From Bradyrhizobium sp. LHD-71 (GTDB taxonomy: Bacteria > Pseudomonadota > Alphaproteobacteria > Rhizobiales > Xanthobacteraceae), in contig NZ_JAVIFX010000014.1 in assembly GCF_031157255.1 (NCBI RefSeq), positions 119,288 through 183,287 on the forward strand: a DNA stretch of 64,000 nucleotides, in the 5' to 3' direction. This document shows positions 26,847-33,891 of the stretch, one piece after another. Position 1 is the first letter of the stretch. Each line of letters starts with the position of its first letter. The position numbers and the translations under genes are program-made. Below the pieces are notes generated by a model that did not search any database, was not told the origin of the DNA, and worked only from the letters and a program-made list of their open reading frames with translations.

Positions 26847-27179
26847 CTACGGTCCGTGCGCAAGCGACCAGGGCGCGACGTAGGCGATCAGCGTGTGCGG
26901 CATCGCTTCTTCCACACGCCGCAGCTCTTCAAGCTGGTCGCTCCCCAGCACGGCCGCTTTCACGCTCCGGCACAAGTGACGCGCGATGGTGCGCGGCTGC
27001 GGTCGCGCGTAAGCGACCACATGACATCGAAGTCCATGACGTCCAAGTCTCTGTGTCAGCCGATGGAGCTGCATCCGCTCGGCTTCCGACAGCGTCGCGA
27101 ACTGTGCAGGGTCGAGCGGACCAATTCGTTCGATCAGGCGGGCAAGGTCGGGATCGTTCAGCATGCGCGAGTTCAACAT
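26847..27179 (-). CDS. Hypothetical protein, 110 residues
   Basis: From the ATG at 27179 the translation has protein-like composition, with an acidic helical start (LNDPDLARLIERIGPLDP) and SEAERMQLHRLTQRLGRHG in the middle. No domain or export signal is recognised and no strong Shine-Dalgarno is present. The opposite strand also has long frames but with shadow-like Arg/Ser composition. A longer start at 27347 is possible. Support is moderate only. Confidence 0.4.
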   Translation of the reverse strand: MLNSRMLNDPDLARLIERIGPLDPAQFATLSEAERMQLHRLTQRLGRHGLRCHVVAYARPQPRTIARHLCRSVKAAVLGSDQLEELRRVEEAMPHTLIAYVAPWSLAHGP

Positions 27180-27334
27180 GGCGCCGCTTGCTATTTCAAG
27201 CGCGCGTCGGGTGACGATCGCGCGCGGTTGCACCGGTTGCAGTCGGCGTGTGTGGAAGCCGCGGCCGGCGTGACGTTCATCACCGGCAACGATATGGTGC
27301 GATACCTGCGCAAGAACGTGAAGGTCCGCGCTGC

Positions 27335-27844
27335 ATGCGAAAGACATTGTACGAAGGCAAGTTCATCCGGCTCATGGATGACGACGGCTGGGAATTTGCC
27401 GATCGCGTCGTCGGCGACGGCGTGGTCTGCATTGTCGCCATCGACGACGGGCATGTCATTCTCGTCGAGGAGTTTCGGCGCGCGGTGCAGGCGCCGGTGA
27501 TCTCGCTGCCCGCCGGACTGATCGATCGCGCGGAAGCGGGAAGGACGCAGGAGACCGCCATCGAGGCGGCGGTCAGGGAGTTGCGCGAAGAGACCGGATA
27601 CACCGCCCGCAGGATCGAACAGGTCGCGAGCGGGCCGATCTCCGCCGGCATGACCACCGAGCGGCTGACGTTCTTCCTCGCGCAGGATCTTGTGGCCGGG
27701 CCGTCGGAGCCGGACGAAAGTGAAGACATCAAGGTGCACAGGGTGCCGCTTGAGCGCCTGTCCGGATGGCTCGCCGAATGCACGGCGCGAGGGGCCGAAA
27801 TCGATCCGAAGATTTTCGCGGGCCTTTACTTCGCGAAACCGTAA
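27335..27844 (+). CDS. Nudix hydrolase (ADP-ribose pyrophosphatase-like)
   Basis: The 169-residue protein contains a Nudix box at about residues 66-92 with the metal-binding core AAVRELREETGY; the preceding Glu spacing is correct, while the first Gly of the box is replaced. The N-terminal beta strand region and the SLPAGLID lead-in resemble ADP-ribose pyrophosphatases. It should split nucleoside diphosphate derivatives in the cytoplasm. The ATG at 27335 follows GAAGG. It ends just before the AT-rich control region of the mystery A/B pair. Confidence 0.85.
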   Translation: MRKTLYEGKFIRLMDDDGWEFADRVVGDGVVCIVAIDDGHVILVEEFRRAVQAPVISLPAGLIDRAEAGRTQETAIEAAVRELREETGYTARRIEQVASGPISAGMTTERLTFFLAQDLVAGPSEPDESEDIKVHRVPLERLSGWLAECTARGAEIDPKIFAGLYFAKP

Positions 27845-27854
27845 CGCAATTTTC

Positions 27855-27938
27855 TATAGGGTAAATCCTATTATTTTATACGATCTCAATAGGATATATC
27901 CTATTGACTAAGGGCATTTGAATAGGGTATATCTTATG
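27855..27938 (+). promoter_or_regulatory. Three palindromic operators at exact 33-bp spacing, controlling mystery A/B
   Basis: Copies lie at 27855-27872 (TATAGGGTAAATCCTATT), 27888-27905 (AATAGGATATATCCTATT) and 27921-27938 (AATAGGGTATATCTTATG). The middle one extends to a perfect 20-bp palindrome, CAATAGGATATATCCTATTG, at 27887-27906. Centre-to-centre distances are 33 and 33 bases, three helical turns. The third ends two bases before the start codon at 27941. The HTH protein encoded next is the likely ligand, giving autorepression. Confidence 0.85.
27904..27933 (+). promoter_or_regulatory. Promoter of mystery A/B, overlapping operators 2 and 3
   Basis: TTGACT (27904-27909) and TATATC (27928-27933) are 18 bases apart. 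The -35 touches the end of operator 2 and the -10 lies inside operator 3, so repressor binding would block RNA polymerase. The predicted start of RNA falls at or next to the ATG at 27941, implying a leaderless message. Confidence 0.55.
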
Positions 27939-27940
27939 GC

Positions 27941-28393
27941 ATGAATGATGCCATTCGCCATCTGGACAAGCGCTTTGTCACTCTTCGACCCTTGGCCAAT
28001 ACCCCGCTTCCGCCAAGGGGATGGCTCAGGGCCATTCGCGACGCCCTCGGTATGACCACCGCACAAATGGGGCGGCGGCTTCAGGTTTCTCAGCCGAGGA
28101 TTGTCGAACTCGAGCAATCGGAAATGAGCGGCAGCGTTACACTGAATACGCTGCAGCGTGCGGCGGAGGCGCTCGGTTGCCGGCTCGTGTATGCGCTTGT
28201 GCCGGAGCGTCCGCTTGTGGACTTCGTTCACGAGCGCGCTGACCTGATCGCAGCGCGCCGGACCAAAGCTGTCGCGCAGAGCATGCGCCTTGAAGATCAG
28301 GAGGTGAAAAGCGGGGATGCCGCGAAGCAACTGCATCGCCGCGAGGTCGAGCGGCTTCTCAACCGTCCCGCAAGGCTTTGGGATGAGGAATGA
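27941..28393 (+). CDS. Mobile mystery protein A (HTH regulator, partner of Fic protein)
   Basis: The 150-residue protein matches the mobile mystery protein A family: an XRE-type helix-turn-helix at about residues 33-60 (MTTAQMGRRLQVSQPRIVELE in two parts) and a conserved helical C-terminal half. It presumably represses its own operon through the three operators upstream. In the C-terminal half S114-M-R-L-E118-D119 is close to the (S/T)xxxE(G/N) inhibitory motif of Fic antitoxins, so it might also inhibit the Fic partner directly. No Shine-Dalgarno is present. The gene overlaps the next by 4 bases. Confidence 0.88.
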   Translation: MNDAIRHLDKRFVTLRPLANTPLPPRGWLRAIRDALGMTTAQMGRRLQVSQPRIVELEQSEMSGSVTLNTLQRAAEALGCRLVYALVPERPLVDFVHERADLIAARRTKAVAQSMRLEDQEVKSGDAAKQLHRREVERLLNRPARLWDEE

Positions 28394-28974
28394 AAGACCT
28401 GTTCGGTGCGGACGATTTCGCGACACCGATCGGACCGGCGGAACGGGAAGGACTTATTCCGACGCATGTTGCCCTGCGTGGTGAGTTGAACGAACTTGAG
28501 CAGTTCAATATCGCCGATGCGAGTGGCTGGGCGTTCGAGCGCAAGCGCAACGTGCTGGACGAACGCTTCCTGCGTCGACTGCACGGCCGCATGTTCAATA
28601 AGGTGTGGCGCTGGGCGGGCGAATATCGAAAGACCGAACGCAATCTCGGCGTACAACCTCATCTGATTCAGCCCGGCCTGATACAAGCGATCGACGATGC
28701 GCGGAGCTGGATTGAATATAAATCCTACGAGAGTGATGAGTTGGCAGTTCGCTTTCATCACAAGCTCGTTTTGGTGCATCCGTTTCCAAACGGCAACGGT
28801 CGATGGTCGCGGCTGGCAGCGGATTTGTTGGTCGTCGCGCGAGGTGTCCCCCGGTTCAGTTGGGGAGGTGCCAACCTTCAGGCGTCTGGCAACGTCCGAA
28901 AGGACTACATCAACGCGCTCCGTGCGGCCGACAATCATGATTTCTCAATGCTCGTCACATTTGCAAGATCGTAG
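28390..28974 (+). CDS. Mobile mystery protein B (Fic domain enzyme)
   Basis: The 194-residue protein has a Fic/DOC fold with the full active-site motif HPFPNGNGRWSR at residues 130-141, so nucleotide transfer (usually AMP) onto a target hydroxyl is expected. It has no (S/T)xxxE(G/N) inhibitory motif of its own, consistent with control by protein A. The ATGA overlap couples its translation to protein A. A/B pairs occur sporadically in bacteria, often near mobile DNA, and behave in arrangement like a toxin-antitoxin unit, although this has not been shown. It ends 6 bases from the convergent EamA gene. Confidence 0.9.
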   Translation: MKDLFGADDFATPIGPAEREGLIPTHVALRGELNELEQFNIADASGWAFERKRNVLDERFLRRLHGRMFNKVWRWAGEYRKTERNLGVQPHLIQPGLIQAIDDARSWIEYKSYESDELAVRFHHKLVLVHPFPNGNGRWSRLAADLLVVARGVPRFSWGGANLQASGNVRKDYINALRAADNHDFSMLVTFARS

Positions 28975-28980
28975 CGTCAC

Positions 28981-29859
28981 TCACCGTTTGATCGCCAGCG
29001 CCACGCCGCCGAGCGTCAGCGCTGCGGCGAGGATCTCGCGTGTGCCGAGCGGCTCGCCGAGCAGGAGCGCGGCGGCGACGACGCCGATGAGGGGGACGAT
29101 CAGGGTGCCCATTGCCGCGGTGGACGCGGGCAGGCGCTGCAGCGCCGCGAACCAGGTGAGGTAGCAGAGCCCCATCGGCACGAGCGTCATGTAGATCAGC
29201 ACCGTGAGGCCGGTCCGGCTCAACGCAGCGACGTCCGGCTGCTCGAAGGCGAGGCCGAACAGCACCATCGGCGCGCAGCCGAGCCCGACCTGCCACGCCA
29301 CCAGCGCGATCGGGTCGATCGGCAGCGGCGCCCGGGTCCGCACGCTGCCGAGCGCGAACAGGATCGCGGAGGACAGCGCCAGCGCAATACCGCCGAGCTT
29401 GCCGGCGCTGAACGCGAACTGGCCGCCTGCGAACAGCACGAGGATGCCCGCCAGGCCCAGCAGCAGCGCCACGACGTCGCGCGCCCGCGGACGGGCGCCG
29501 AGCAGCGGCCAGGCGAACAGCATCGCCCAGATCGGCATGGTGTAGACGAGCAGGGTGCCTTCGCTGATCGAAAGATCGACCATCGCCGCGGTGCCAAAGC
29601 CCATCCATGCAAAGACGTTGGTGAACGCGGCCACGAGCAGGGCCGGCACCACGCTGCGCGGCACCTTCAGGCTTTCGCCGCGCGCGCTGGCGACGGCCGC
29701 CAGGATCACCGCGGCGGCGACCCCGGACACGCCGCGCGAAAACAGCGGCGGCCAGTCACGCAGCAGCAGCTTGATGAAGGCCCAGTTCAGCCCCCAGCCC
29801 ACGGCGGTGACGGCGAGCAGGACGAAGCCGGCCCAGCGTGCGTCAGTTCGATTCTGCAT
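28981..29859 (-). CDS. EamA/DMT family transporter
   Basis: The 292-residue protein has ten membrane helices arranged as two EamA repeats (about residues 10-140 and 150-290), the second ending LLGEPLGTREILAAALTLGG. Such transporters export amino acids, metabolites or drugs. The ATG at 29859 follows GAAAGG; the longer frame to 30021 adds an unlikely Arg-rich leader. It is monocistronic and the substrate cannot be inferred. Confidence 0.9.
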   Translation of the reverse strand: MQNRTDARWAGFVLLAVTAVGWGLNWAFIKLLLRDWPPLFSRGVSGVAAAVILAAVASARGESLKVPRSVVPALLVAAFTNVFAWMGFGTAAMVDLSISEGTLLVYTMPIWAMLFAWPLLGARPRARDVVALLLGLAGILVLFAGGQFAFSAGKLGGIALALSSAILFALGSVRTRAPLPIDPIALVAWQVGLGCAPMVLFGLAFEQPDVAALSRTGLTVLIYMTLVPMGLCYLTWFAALQRLPASTAAMGTLIVPLIGVVAAALLLGEPLGTREILAAALTLGGVALAIKR

Positions 29860-30079
29860 TCCGCGCCTTTCATAACAGACACGCCGGGCAGGGGCAGTCC
29901 GTTCGACGGAAGATGCCACGCGGAAACCGTGCGGAAGCGCGTTTCGATGCGGGCCGGGCCGGAAGCCTTCCGGTTTTCCACACCGGCGATGCGCATCGTC
30001 GCTTCGCATTGAAATTTTCATCGAACCTTTATGTGACGAACGCTTTAACCCCGAATTGACTCAACGGGGGAGGCCGTCC

Positions 30080-30430
30080 ATGTCTGAGGTTCCTCAGCTC
30101 GCTCTCATCGTCGAGGACGATCAATTGCAGCGCGAGATCCTGAGTGACCTGCTAACCAGCGAGAACATGGACGTCATCCAGTGCGAGAGTGCCGAAGCGG
30201 GCGAGCTCGTGCTCGCCCTGGTCGGGCTGGAACTGTCAGTGATGGTGACCGACGTGGCTCTGGCCGGCGCCAAGAACGGCCTGGAGCTCGCCCAATCGGC
30301 ACTCGAGCGGTTTCCGCATCTGAAGGTCGTGATCGTTTCGGGGCAGGATGGCCTGGTCATTCCGCCGGGCGCCTGCTGGCTGCGCAAGCCATGGCAGCCG
30401 CTCGACATGCTGCGCGAGACTGCGCGCTGA
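30080..30430 (+). CDS. Single-domain response regulator
   Basis: A stand-alone 116-residue receiver: acidic pocket E12-D13-D14, phospho-acceptor Asp58 in MVTDVAL, and Lys103 in WLRKPW. No output domain is attached, so it likely shuttles phosphate or signals by protein contact. GGGGGAGG precedes the ATG. It is followed by a DUF3072 gene with its own candidate stress promoter; readthrough could link them. No cognate kinase is adjacent. Confidence 0.9.
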   Translation: MSEVPQLALIVEDDQLQREILSDLLTSENMDVIQCESAEAGELVLALVGLELSVMVTDVALAGAKNGLELAQSALERFPHLKVVIVSGQDGLVIPPGACWLRKPWQPLDMLRETAR

Positions 30431-30493
30431 CGGTACGGTCGATCCCCGGGCATTGCGTTCCGCCACTCGAAAGTGGAAGCGCGAACGGCATAA

Positions 30494-30518
30494 GGAACGC
30501 CGTTCGGGCTCCCGCGTT
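30494..30518 (+). promoter_or_regulatory. EcfG-type promoter of the DUF3072 gene
   Basis: GGAAC (30494-30498), 16 bases, CGTT (30515-30518): an exact match to the general-stress sigma factor EcfG consensus of alphaproteobacteria, 34 bases before the start codon. Confidence 0.65.
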
Positions 30519-30548
30519 CGGCGACAGATGGAACGCGGAAGGGAGCCC
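30506..30548 (+). promoter_or_regulatory. Hairpin overlapping promoter and ribosome site of the DUF3072 gene
   Basis: GGGCTCCCGCGTTC (30506-30519) pairs with 30531-30548 (GAACGCGG, AA bulge region, GGGAGCCC), 14 pairs with a 4-base bulge. The right arm contains the GAAGGGAG ribosome site. The left arm lies upstream of the start of RNA expected from the EcfG promoter, so only transcripts reading through from the response regulator gene would fold it. Confidence 0.6.
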
Positions 30549-30551
30549 GCA

Positions 30552-30716
30552 ATGCCTCAGAACCAGACGACCGAACAGATCACGACGGCGCAGCGTCAGG
30601 AAATCCGCAGGCTCTGCCAGGAAGCACGCGTGCCGGACAGGTCCGCCGAGCCGGTAACGCAGGATGACTACCAGCGCATCGTCGCCGACCTGAAAGAGAA
30701 GGCGCGGATGGAGTAG
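30552..30716 (+). CDS. Small DUF3072-like protein
   Basis: The 54-residue acidic/basic helical protein (TAQRQEIRRLCQEARVP, then DDYQRIVADLKEKAR) resembles DUF3072, short proteins thought to fold as a SAP-like helical unit. AAGGGAG lies 7 bases before the ATG. The exact EcfG promoter match suggests it is made in the general stress response. Function unknown. Confidence 0.7.
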   Translation: MPQNQTTEQITTAQRQEIRRLCQEARVPDRSAEPVTQDDYQRIVADLKEKARME

Positions 30717-30925
30717 TCCCGAGCCGCCGCCTTTCCAGCCCGACGATCGTCGATCTCGCGGGCGAGCCGCACAAGCTGCCACGGCAGCGGAACGGCCGAC
30801 ATGCTGCTGTCAACCTCCATCGATAGCGAGAGGCGCTCACCGGAGTCGGCGTTGTGCTCTCCGGCGCAAAGCTTCGCAAGCGGCAACGCGCCGGCGCCCG
30901 TGTCGGAACGAGGGGATGGGAATCG

Positions 30926-32533
30926 ATGAACGCACACTGGTGGCAGACCGCGGTGATCTATCAGATCTATCCGCGCTCGTTTCAGGATGGCGATGGCGAC
31001 GGCGTCGGCGACCTGCGCGGCATCATGCGACGGCTGCCGCATCTCGTCGAGCTCGGCGTCGACGCGTTGTGGCTGTCGCCGATCTTTCGCTCGCCGATGG
31101 CGGATTTCGGCTACGACGTCGCCGACTACACCGCGATCGATCCGCTGTTCGGCACGCTCGATGATTTCGACGCGCTCGCACACGCCGCGCACGCGCTCGG
31201 ACTGAAGATCATCCTCGACCTCGTGCCGAACCATACGTCGGACCAGCATCCCTGGTTCATCGAAAGCCGGGCGTCCCGCGACAACCCGAAACGGGACTGG
31301 TACATCTGGCGCGACGGTGCCGCTGACGGCGGTCCGCCGAACAACTGGCAATCCGACTTCGGCGGCAGCGCCTGGCAGCGCGACGATGCGACCGGCCAGT
31401 ACTACTACCATGCGTTCCTGTCGGCACAGCCGGATCTGAACTGGCGCAAGGCGGACGTTCGCGCCGCGATCTATGACGCCATGCGCTTCTGGATGCGGCG
31501 CGGCGTCGACGGCTTTCGCGTCGACGTGATCTGGCACCTGATCAAGGACGCTGAGTTTCGCGACAACCCGCCGAATCCCGATTTTCGTCCCGACCGCCCG
31601 TCGCACGAGGCGGTGCTGCCGCTCTACACCACCGACCGGCCGGAGGTTCACGACATCATCAAGGAGATGCGCGCGGTCACCGACGAGTTTCCGGAGCGTC
31701 TGCTGATCGGCGAGATCTATCTGCCGATCGAACGCCTGATGGCGTATTACGGCCGCGACCTCGACGGTCTGCATCTGCCGTTCAACTTCGCGCTGATCTC
31801 GGCGCCGTGGAATGCGCGCGGCCTTGCGACGCTGATCGGCGAGTACGAGAAGGCGCTGCCGCCGGGCGGATGGCCGAACTGGGTGCTCGGCAATCACGAC
31901 CGGCCGCGCATCACGAGCCGCGCCGGCGCCGACCAGGCCGGCGTCGCGGCGATGCTGCTGCTCACCCTGCGCGGTACGCCGACGATCTACTATGGCGACG
32001 AGATCGGCATGGAGCAGGTGCCGATCGCCAGGGAACAGGTGCGTGATCCGCTCGAGCGCAATGTGCCGGGCATCGGCGTCGGCCGTGACGGATGCCGCAC
32101 GCCCATGCAATGGGAGGAGGCGCCGAACGCAGGCTTCTCCATAAGCGATCCGTGGCTGCCGCTGGACGATGCGCACCCGATGCGCAACGTCGCTGTCCAG
32201 CGTGAGGACAAGGCCTCGATCTATAACCTCTATCGACGGCTGATCGCGCTACGACGCGCGCACCGCGCGCTGAACTCCGGGACCTACCGTTCGGTCGCGG
32301 CCGATGGCGATCTCTTGCTGTTCATTCGCGAATACGAACACGAGCGGATGCTGGTCGCGCTCAACCTCGGGGACGAGCCCGCGCAGGTGAGCTTTCCGGG
32401 ACATCCGCTGACCGGCCGGCTGGTCCTGTCGACGTTCGGCGATCGCACAGGCGAGCCGCTGGACGGCGATGTCGCCCTTCGCGGCAATGAAGGGGCGATC
32501 TTCGCGCTCAGTGGCGACAGCCATGTGCCCTAG
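30926..32533 (+). CDS. GH13 alpha-glucosidase / alpha-amylase family enzyme
   Basis: The 535-residue protein is a TIM-barrel GH13 enzyme of the oligo-1,6-/alpha-glucosidase group, opening WWQTAVIYQIYPRSFQD. Catalytic residues are Asp200 (GFRVDVIWH, nucleophile), Glu263 (LIGEIY, acid/base) and Asp325 (GNHDRPR). The calcium-type loop DGDGDGVGDL is present near residue 21. It lacks a signal peptide and acts in the cytoplasm on alpha-glucosides or malto-oligosaccharides. The ATG at 30926 follows AGGGGA. It leads a three-gene alpha-glucan cassette. Confidence 0.93.
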   Translation: MNAHWWQTAVIYQIYPRSFQDGDGDGVGDLRGIMRRLPHLVELGVDALWLSPIFRSPMADFGYDVADYTAIDPLFGTLDDFDALAHAAHALGLKIILDLVPNHTSDQHPWFIESRASRDNPKRDWYIWRDGAADGGPPNNWQSDFGGSAWQRDDATGQYYYHAFLSAQPDLNWRKADVRAAIYDAMRFWMRRGVDGFRVDVIWHLIKDAEFRDNPPNPDFRPDRPSHEAVLPLYTTDRPEVHDIIKEMRAVTDEFPERLLIGEIYLPIERLMAYYGRDLDGLHLPFNFALISAPWNARGLATLIGEYEKALPPGGWPNWVLGNHDRPRITSRAGADQAGVAAMLLLTLRGTPTIYYGDEIGMEQVPIAREQVRDPLERNVPGIGVGRDGCRTPMQWEEAPNAGFSISDPWLPLDDAHPMRNVAVQREDKASIYNLYRRLIALRRAHRALNSGTYRSVAADGDLLLFIREYEHERMLVALNLGDEPAQVSFPGHPLTGRLVLSTFGDRTGEPLDGDVALRGNEGAIFALSGDSHVP

Positions 32534-32603
32534 CCGCGGCACGCTGCCTGCGAAATCGGCATCTGCGCCAATTGCATGCGCGTACGCAATCAATTGGGAT
32601 TCA

Positions 32604-32636
32604 TTCGCCAAATATTTGGCGAAAAGCCAAGTTTTT
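32604..32636 (+). promoter_or_regulatory. Perfect 20-bp palindrome overlapping a terminator-like hairpin
   Basis: TTCGCCAAATATTTGGCGAA (32604-32623) is a perfect palindrome in the spacer between the GH13 and GT4 genes. Its right half also pairs with the following GCCAA (TTGGC, loop GAAAA, GCCAA, then GTTTTT to 32636), a short terminator. The palindrome looks like a repressor operator ahead of the GT4 gene. The gap from 32534 to 32732 holds no gene. Confidence 0.65.
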
Positions 32637-32732
32637 CTGAACCGCCCGGCATTCCGGACGTTGGGGTGCGGGGACTTCGTTTCATCTCATCACTGACCGG
32701 CTGACAGTGTTGTTTACAGGAGTGCGACACAC

Positions 32733-33881
32733 ATGCGTATCGCCCAGGTGGCCCCGATTGCCGAGGCCGTGCCGCCAAAACTCTACGGCGGTACCGAACG
32801 GGTGGTATCGTGGCTGACTGAGGAACTGGTACGCCAGGGACATGAGGTTACGCTGTTTGCCAGCGGCGACTCCGTCACCGCGGCCGAACTGGTGCCGGTG
32901 ATACCGGAGGGGCTGCGCCTTGCGGGCATCCGCGATCACGTAGCAAGCACCCTCGTCATGCTGGATCAGCTTCACAAGCGCGCGAGCGAGTTCGACATGA
33001 TCCACTTTCATGTCGACCTTCTGCACTTCCCAATGTTTCAGAAACTCTTCCACAAATGCATCACAACGCTGCATGGCCGGCTGGACCTGAAGGATTTCCA
33101 TCCGATCTATCGCGCCTTTCCCGATATGCCGCTGGTGTCGATTTCTGCCGCGCAACGCGCGCCGATGCCGAAAGCCGTCAACTGGCACGCGACCGTCCAT
33201 CACGGGCTGCCTCCGGATCTCCATCCATACAACCCGAAGGGAGGCGACTACCTGGTCTTTCTCGGCCGCATCGCGCCGGAGAAGCGGCCGGACCGCGCCA
33301 TCGAGATCGCCAAGCAGGCGGGCCTGCCGCTGAAAATCGCCGCCAAGGTCGATGCGGCCGACGCGAAATACTTCCGTGACACCATCGAGCCGATGCTCAA
33401 GCACCCGCTCGTCGAGTTCATCGGCGAGGTGAATGATGCGGCCAAGCGCGAACTGCTCGGGAACGCGCTGGCGCTGCTGTTTCCGATCGACTGGCCCGAG
33501 CCGTTCGGCCTCGTCGTGATCGAGGCGATGGCATGCGGGACCCCGATCATCGCCTGGAACAACGGCTCGGTGCCCGAGATCGTCGACGACGGTGTCAATG
33601 GTGCGATCGTCGATTCGATCGAACAGGCTGTGGACGCGATCGACCGCGTGCGCAGGTTGAGTCGGCGGACCATCCGGCATAGCTTCGAGCGTCGCTTCAC
33701 GGTGGCGCGCATGGCGAGAAACTATGTCGCGGCCTATCAGGAGATTCTGTCCATGTCCGACAAGCCGTCACAAACAGCGAGAACCGCGAGCGAGCGGCAG
33801 CGTGCGATCGCCGCGCCCGCACCGGTGGTGCCCGATGCGGGGCTCCTGCTCACACAGCAGCCGGCTGCGGCCGCGAAGTGA
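32733..33881 (+). CDS. GT4 family glycosyltransferase
   Basis: The 382-residue protein is a GT-B retaining glycosyltransferase: N-terminal RIAQVAPIAEAVPPKLYGGTERVV, a second Rossmann half from about residue 165 (DYLVFLGRIAPEKRPDRAI), and the E-x7-E motif with Glu256 and Glu264 in PEPFGLVVIEAM. The donor is probably UDP- or ADP-glucose. The last 45 residues are a Ser/Ala/Pro-rich tail not usual for the family. It ends 10 bases before the debranching enzyme gene. Together with its neighbours it should remodel an alpha-glucan or glucoside. Confidence 0.9.
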   Translation: MRIAQVAPIAEAVPPKLYGGTERVVSWLTEELVRQGHEVTLFASGDSVTAAELVPVIPEGLRLAGIRDHVASTLVMLDQLHKRASEFDMIHFHVDLLHFPMFQKLFHKCITTLHGRLDLKDFHPIYRAFPDMPLVSISAAQRAPMPKAVNWHATVHHGLPPDLHPYNPKGGDYLVFLGRIAPEKRPDRAIEIAKQAGLPLKIAAKVDAADAKYFRDTIEPMLKHPLVEFIGEVNDAAKRELLGNALALLFPIDWPEPFGLVVIEAMACGTPIIAWNNGSVPEIVDDGVNGAIVDSIEQAVDAIDRVRRLSRRTIRHSFERRFTVARMARNYVAAYQEILSMSDKPSQTARTASERQRAIAAPAPVVPDAGLLLTQQPAAAAK

Positions 33882-33891
33882 GCGAGGACCA

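Noticed and set aside
26732..27214. Plus-strand frame opposite the hypothetical gene at 26847-27179
   Set aside because: Arg/Ser/Ala-rich shadow composition without domain or ribosome site.
30668..30820. Short minus-strand frame with a protein-like start after the DUF3072 gene
   Set aside because: It overlaps the 3' end of the DUF3072 gene, has a poorly spaced ribosome site and matches nothing known.
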